Below are positions 59,196 to 64,000 of a DNA stretch of 64,000 bases, in pieces. Under the pieces are notes generated by a model, which was given only the letters and a program-made list of their open reading frames with translations, had not been told where the DNA came from and ran no database searches. Source of the DNA: Spongospora subterranea f. sp. subterranea (taxonomy: Eukaryota > Endomyxa: Phytomyxea > Phytomyxea > Plasmodiophorida); the NCBI GenBank assembly GCA_049724395.1, contig JAUGWO010000095.1:61555-125554 (forward strand). Reading direction: 5' to 3'. The translations under genes were made by a program, and so were the position numbers. How positions within the stretch are numbered: the stretch's first letter is position 1; the number at the start of each line of letters is the position of its first letter.

Positions 59196-59308
59196 TATTA
59201 GCAACTACACACTTCTAAGTCACAGTCAGACCTAGATATTATCATTAGTACCCTAATACAATCCATTCACTTCTTCTATTAAACTAACAACCGGTGAACC
59301 TGTCGTTA
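59196..59308 (+). repeat. 3' LTR of the copia element
   Basis: Identical to the 5' LTR over 113 bp and followed by the GAAAG target-site duplication. Confidence 0.9.
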
Positions 59309-59329
59309 GAAAGCAAGGCCACAAACAGT

Positions 59330-59895
59330 CTTTAAGCTGATGTCAATTTACTCACTGAAAGATGACGATGTTGGCAGTCAGAGATCTTGGTATTGTTTTT
59401 CGTTCTAGAACAAACGAAAAGTCTTCAGGGAGTTTTTCTTGTTATTGGTATTGATTTCGGGTTTTTAATGGAAATCCACGAAGAGTTTTTCAGCTGTGGC
59501 AATTTATGCACTGAATGAAGACGAATGTTGGCAAAGTCAGAAACCTTGGTATTGTGCGGGTTACTCTGATTTCGTTCTAGAACAAACAAAAAGTCTTCGG
59601 GGAAGTTTTACTGGAATTACAATTAGGTTTGATTGCAAATTCACGAGAGGTTTGTCAGCTGTATCAAGATATGCACTGAATGATGACGAATGCTGGCAGA
59701 GTTAGAAAACTTAGTATCGTACGCAAAAAGTCTTCAGGGAGTTTTGTTTGTTTTTCAAATTACAATTAGGTTTTGAAAGGCAGATCCGCGAAGAGGTTTT
59801 CAGCTGTGTCAATATATGCATTAAAATGAAAAAACTTGGTATTGTACGTTTTCTCATCTAGGTTCTAAAACAAGCGAAAAACTTCTTGAGCAGAA
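59330..59895 (+). repeat. Degenerate tandem array, unit about 145-165 bp
   Basis: Three to four diverged units. Landmarks recur in the same order: a tatgcactgaatgatgacga-type segment at about 59350, 59502, 59667 and 59811; an aaaacttggtattgt-type segment; aaaagtcttcagggagtttt; and attaggttttgaa with a cgaagaggttttcagctgtg segment. No coding potential is evident. The array stops directly before the second tRNA-Gly gene. Confidence 0.75.
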
Positions 59896-59900
59896 AATTG

Positions 59901-59971
59901 TCGCCAATGGTTCAATGGTTAGAATGGCTGCCTTCCAAGCAGTTGATCCGAGTTCGATTCTCGGTTGGCGA
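59901..59971 (+). tRNA. tRNA-Gly (anticodon TCC), copy 2
   Basis: 71 nt on the plus strand, identical to copies 1 and 3. Cloverleaf intact, anticodon TCC, A and B boxes present, followed by AAATTTTAG as a short T-run terminator. It sits at the end of the degenerate tandem array. Confidence 0.95.
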
Positions 59972-61653
59972 AAATTTTAGTATTTTAATGCCGTGATTGG
60001 CAAGCTTGCAATCATCATTTTGAACTGTTGCTGTCGGGAAAGATCAATATAGGCACAAATAATCGAAGTGCAGTCGAGTTCCGACTGAGATGGCATGAGT
60101 AGCAGTGCCTAGAGATCGAGGCACCTCGATTTACACAGTGCAATGTAGGCAGTATTTCAGGTAAGTTGTGGAGTCGAAGCAACTGTGGAAAACATTCGCT
60201 CACGTTTTTCCTGCCAAGGCTTATCCGATGATGCTGCTGCATTCTGCCAACAATGACTACACTTGATGATTCTTCAAATCTAACTGAAGAGCTAGGCGAC
60301 CAGATTGCTCATGACGGTCAAGGAATTGTAGTGGATCATTTACATGATTTGCGTTTGGATCCACTTTCGGGTTGTTTTCAAATTTGGTTTACTGGCAAGG
60401 CTTTGAGGATGCGGATGCAACGTGGGAGCCCGCAGAGATGATATTGGCGGATTTGCCAACGTTGGCGAAACGATGAAACGATTCTCAAATTCACTCGCCA
60501 AGTCGGACTTACAAATAAAGCTCCTTTCTTCACTTTGAAGAGGGGAATGTAGTCCCAAATGGGCTTGGCCCGCTGAGACCGCCAGCTACTTATACTCATT
60601 TTATGTTCTAAATATAATTTTTTCTTTTTCTTCCAACTGAAGCACAAACCTATAGTAGTATTTGGAACAGTCGGTATCTACATGCCAAAAGCTCTGGACT
60701 TGTGGGTGCCCTTATCGACAGAAGCTTGAGACGCATACTAATACGGTTAAAATGTTTCTGATGTAGATAGAGCTCAGGAAGCTGGGCAAAGCATTGGCCG
60801 TCGGTGTGGCTCAAATGGAGTCCACTCTGCAACGTCGCCATTTGCCAGCTAAGTTTGCTTGATCAGCACTGTGATCCTGATTTTGTCGCGCATCCTCATG
60901 TTAGCAACAGGGAAGTGATTTTTACCAAAGATAGTTGATCGAGATTTTGCGCATTCTAGGTCAGTAGCCACATTATGAAACCGCTGTCAAGGTTGCAGAC
61001 CACAAAAACTGAAATCTGTTCATCAAAAATCGGGAGGCCGACACTCTTAACGTCCCGAGTACGAGACTCAACTTGACCCATGTATTCTTGCGATGACAGC
61101 TCCATCCTGCATGCAGGTCGCCAGTTGACGCAGCTTGGGTTGGTAAATATGATGGAGTTTGATCCAGTACGCATGGGCAGTAAATTCGACTGTTCTAACC
61201 ATATGACTTTGATTGTCAATCTTTAAGCGCCATCCCGAACTACCAACGAAAATCACTTACTTCCTGAGCACAACTGCTGCATCAACTGGCGACCTGCATG
61301 CAGAATGGGTCTAGGCACGAAGTCTTTGCAGGCGACTGTTTGTCAAACAGCCTCTGCGGACGCATTGTTGCTTATCAATCCAGATGTTCGGTCCAGAATG
61401 GAGTCGGTGGGGTTGTTACCTGTTGTTTTCGAGCATGGCATGGACATTTACGATCCGATGTTTCTGGATCTATATGTTGGTTGGTTAGCAGTATCCATAT
61501 CGCTGATAAGCTCAATGGCTACAGCGATGTCGCCTTGAAGCGGCCATCCAGCGGATCGAGAAATGTCACGAACACATTCGTAGGCAGAAGGAAAACAGCC
61601 CATGTCCTTCCATTGTTTAAACGTTTCGATACCACAAAAACAAAACAAAGTAT
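59972..61653. other. Region between tRNA-Gly copies 2 and 3
   Basis: No gene recognised in 1.7 kb. Several 60-90-codon frames on both strands (for example 60956-61219 minus and 61298-61735 plus) have no domain I know. A 28-bp inverted pair lies at 61107-61134 and 61276-61303. Confidence 0.4.
61107..61303. repeat. 28-bp inverted repeat with 141-bp loop
   Basis: 61107-61134 and 61276-61303 are reverse complements with one mismatch in 28. They could form a hairpin in RNA or mark the ends of a small element. No terminal duplication recognised. Confidence 0.7.
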
Positions 61654-61724
61654 TCGCCAACCGAGAATCGAACTCGGATCAACTGCTTGGAAGGCAGCCA
61701 TTCTAACCATTGAACCATTGGCGA
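61654..61724 (-). tRNA. tRNA-Gly (anticodon TCC), copy 3
   Basis: 71 nt on the minus strand, identical to copies 1 and 2. It is followed on its own strand by T-rich DNA (TTTGTTTTGTTTTTG) that can end Pol III transcription. A decayed copia fossil lies about 135 bp upstream of its 5' end. Confidence 0.95.
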
Positions 61725-61859
61725 TGATGATGTAACGGTTGCCTCATGTTTTTGTTTACATAAACCGAAACCTTATACCTCAGTGTAGCAGAGGTGAATG
61801 TATTCAGCCACCCCCCGAATTTGAACGAAAAGAGTCCCATGTATTGAATTTCCGGGAAC

Positions 61860-62640
61860 TTGACAAAATCGGTGACACGACAGGATGAACATGAATGGTT
61901 TGAGGCGCGCGACACGAAATGGCGTCACCTGGACGGTAACCCCACTACCGGGCCTCCTGAGAGCGATTACAAAAAGGGTGGATATGTACCAAGAAAAAGG
62001 AAGCGCCAAATTGGTCATGAAAAGATACTCGCAAATGTACGGGATCCGCTACTCCGATGATTAGTAGTGTGAGCTTTCACAAACCTCAAATCGGATACTA
62101 AGCTGTCTAGCATGCAGGGACTAAAGTGTCGACAATCTCTCGAACGATCTTACGACCGCCTACCTGAGCGCACTACAAACTGCTACCAATTGACGTAGAA
62201 CAACCATAAGGCTTTATCAAGGAGGGGGAATAACACCAAATCTGTGGCATACATCAGGCAGGCCGAGCTTGGCAACATTCCTCATTTGACCTGATGACAA
62301 ACATAATGGATGTTCACAATCGCAATCTGAACCGATTCAAAACGGATGCGACAATCTTCTTGTTGACAGGAACCGATAAAGCAGAAACCGACACGCTTCT
62401 AAGCAACATATCAAGACTTCATTGAGGGCATCCCTCGGATACCGGCAAAATTCCTAGAAAATGAGGTCATTATTTTTTTCACATATTGTACCCAACGCGT
62501 TTTGGATTATGACAGAACCATTGCAAGCCAGCATCTCTTTCCTTTATCAAAAGGAGCCTGTAGGGCGCAAATTACCCGGTTCGTGACGCGATTGGGAAAG
62601 TGATTAATCTAACGAACGTCAGCAGACCTAGCGTGCCCTC
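61860..62640 (+). mobile_element. Decayed Ty1/copia fossil
   Basis: Scattered stretches follow the order of the reverse-transcriptase region of the young copia element at 55-59 kb, beginning with the segment around EHEW and continuing through an RT-like stretch. It is heavily decayed with many breaks, no LTRs are recognised, and it is much older than the intact-looking relative. Confidence 0.55.
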
Positions 62641-62654
62641 GCAGATGGTGTGAA

Positions 62655-63250
62655 TTGAAACTCATTTCTAAATGTATATCTCTCACTTTTCACCATAGCC
62701 GAGAGACAGTTGACTTTTTGGACCTTACCATTTTTAATCTCAACAATCGGTTAAAATTCAAGACATTCCAAAAACCGATTGCCATCTTCCAGTATCTTCC
62801 CTCATCTAGCAATCACGATCGTAACACTATTAAGGGCTACATTAAAGGGGAACTATAACGTCACTGCCGTAATAATACCATGGAAAAAGATCGACTTCAC
62901 CAAGCTAGTCAATTCTACAATAGATTAAGAGAAAGAGGCTTCTCTACACAATTTCTTCTACCAAGTTTTAGGACAATCGACTTCTATGATGCTGGACACC
63001 GTTTACAACACCTTCTTTGCACCTACAGAAAAACTTTTGCCAATCATCCTACCATTCCTACGACTCACCACTAACTAAGATTCTGATACAGTTCTTTTTC
63101 TCATTGGACACTCACCCAGTTGCAAGTTCCTTAAAATCAAGTTTATAAGTTGTTTTAAACGTTCTAAAAACCTGCTGGAGCTGGTATCCCCATCAGGCCT
63201 TACCCAAGGAAATTTAAAACTGCTCTGCAACAACCGTAACTTCGACTAGA
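62655..63250 (+). mobile_element. Penelope-like retroelement fragment (RT C-terminal part)
   Basis: Reads VDFLDLTIFNLNNRL, KTFQKPIAIFQYLPSSSNHD, TIKGYIKGEL, FYNRLRERGFSTQFLLPSF and FISCFKRSKNLLELVSPSG. The FLDLTI, then QKP..QYLP..S.H, then KGxIKGEL, then RLRxRG order is typical of the reverse transcriptase end of Penelope-like elements. No GIY-YIG endonuclease is visible. It is a 5'-truncated fragment with several breaks. The last part lies inside the left arm of a 150-bp inverted duplication. DIRS-like or LINE origin is less likely. Confidence 0.6.
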
Positions 63251-63295
63251 GGAAGAGTAGTTTCATGTCACTGGAGTGCTCTCGTACACTTCTCC
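63145..63295 (+). repeat. Left arm of 151-bp inverted duplication
   Basis: Matches the reverse complement of 63485-63636 at about 90%. It covers the 3' coding end and start of the non-coding tail of the Penelope-like fragment. Confidence 0.85.
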
Positions 63296-63484
63296 TTTCT
63301 TTCGAGGCGCCGATCAATCGGCGGCTAGTGGTTCCCGGTTTGTGTAACTTCAGAAGGACATGGAATTTCGGAACTGTTTCAAGAAAGCCGTCTTTAGGTA
63401 TTTGGACATTTGATTTGTAGCGTATGTCTCAAATTCGTCGGCTAATTCGAACGCGTGTTTCCGAGGACGGGCCTCGAAATAAAC

Positions 63485-63636
63485 GGAGAAGTGTACGAGA
63501 GCACTCCAGTGACATGAAACTACTCATCCTCTAATTCGAAGTTCCTGTTGTTGCAGTATAAGTTCTAAATTTCCTTGGGTAAGGCCTGATTGGGATACCA
63601 GCTCCAGCAAGTTTTAGAACGTTTGAAACAACTTAT
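63485..63636 (-). repeat. Right arm of 152-bp inverted duplication
   Basis: Inverted copy of 63145-63295 with a 189-bp spacer between the arms. Inverted terminal copies are a known arrangement of Penelope-like elements. Confidence 0.85.
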
Positions 63637-64000
63637 CTTCGGTCAATGTCATCATTAGCGAAATCGCTGTCGGCCCAGTCGTTGATTTTCAAAGTGCTTT
63701 TCGTATACTCTAGTCCAATTTCTTCGTTGTGTCAGGTACTTTGTTAATCGCCTGAACTGGTTTCCACAATCCTTTCGCTCCTAAGGGGAACAATGTTGAC
63801 GGCAAATATATTGGCGCGTTGCATTAGTCTTTTTTCGAACCCGTCTAGTTTACCGAATCAAACGCGTAATTGGATCGAAACGTACCTAAAGTACTGTTGA
63901 TCCTACGATCTGCTACTGTACTACGATCTCTCATACCTCTTAAAATTCACGCTTCTTGACCTTTTTCCTAATTTGTTAGATATGCTGTCGGTTGATAGAT
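63637..64000. other. Right edge of window
   Basis: No gene, repeat or element recognised in the last 360 bp; it may continue an element beyond the window. Confidence 0.4.

Larger units (their letters stand above)
55472..59308 (+). mobile_element. Ty1/copia LTR retrotransposon, nearly whole
   Basis: Bounded by identical 113-bp LTRs (55472-55584 and 59196-59308) and a perfect 5-bp target-site duplication GAAAG (55467-55471 and 59309-59313). Parts in order: gag of the UBN2 type (about 55.6-56.4 kb) whose N-terminal part carries an 81-bp tandem duplication, a CCHC zinc knuckle near 56.47 kb, aspartic protease with VDSGAN near 56.65 kb, GAG-pre-integrase with AHRRFGHAS near 57.02 kb, integrase core (57.1-57.8 kb), reverse transcriptase with YVDDL (about 58.0-58.75 kb) and RNase H (to about 59.15 kb). 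Integrase before RT marks the copia group. A small number of breaks, perhaps three or four. The identical LTRs indicate a recent insertion. Confidence 0.95.

Noticed and set aside
1-64000. Variant nuclear genetic code
   Set aside because: TAA, TAG and TGA all occur as natural ends of well-supported genes, and none is needed as a sense codon.

Overview
The window is eukaryotic nuclear DNA from a compact, intron-rich genome. Almost every host gene is cut by short GT-AG introns, mostly about 50-130 nt. All three standard stop codons are used, and genes sit a few hundred bases apart on both strands. NDC80, SEH1, USE1, a P-TEFb/CDK12-like kinase, mitochondrial GrpE and a mitochondrial carrier place it in a eukaryote. 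MKS1 (ciliary transition zone) and an EF-hand/WD40 protein of a type common in ciliated organisms point to a flagellated cell or flagellated life stage. A single-chain four-domain voltage-gated cation channel and MyTH4 and WW domains in one protein also fit a protist. I would guess a zoosporic or flagellate protist (stramenopile, rhizarian or chytrid-like), but the sequence alone does not settle the lineage.

Layout. 1-2571: 3' part of a MyTH4/WW protein (+). 2825-4357: GrpE (-). 5376-7752: NDC80 (+). 8099-17324: four-domain voltage-gated channel (+). 18039-19315: SLC25A32-type mitochondrial carrier (+). 19622-21735: CDK9/12-like kinase (+). 22047 to about 26174: DUF229/sulfatase-fold type II membrane protein (+). 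26400-27572: SNARE USE1 (+). 28453-33166: EF-hand plus WD40 protein (+). 33.2-38.6 kb is accessory DNA: a MITE-like hairpin element, a pair of 108-bp inverted repeats around a possible small secreted protein, a 10-bp minisatellite, a C23 tract and an HTH-like ORF with displaced partial copies. About 38.6-43.2 kb is a broken Ty3/gypsy fossil. Then come cytochrome b5 (-), MKS1 (-), SEH1 (+), an unknown small gene (-), a Tyr/Pro/His-rich secreted protein (+), cysteinyl-tRNA synthetase (-) and an F-box-like/LRR protein (-).

55.4-64 kb is a tRNA-Gly/retroelement cluster. It holds three identical tRNA-Gly(TCC) genes, a young Ty1/copia element with identical 113-bp LTRs inserted 13 bp upstream of the first tRNA gene, a degenerate tandem array ending at the second, a decayed copia fossil upstream of the third, and a Penelope-like fragment whose 3' end is duplicated in inverted orientation.

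The host genes are housekeeping genes with no obvious shared pathway. Three of them (NDC80, the carrier and the Tyr/Pro/His-rich protein) each carry one apparent single-base frameshift at a short homopolymer, which could reflect assembly errors or real lesions. Exon boundaries come from reading splice sites and protein similarity by eye; I ran no search.
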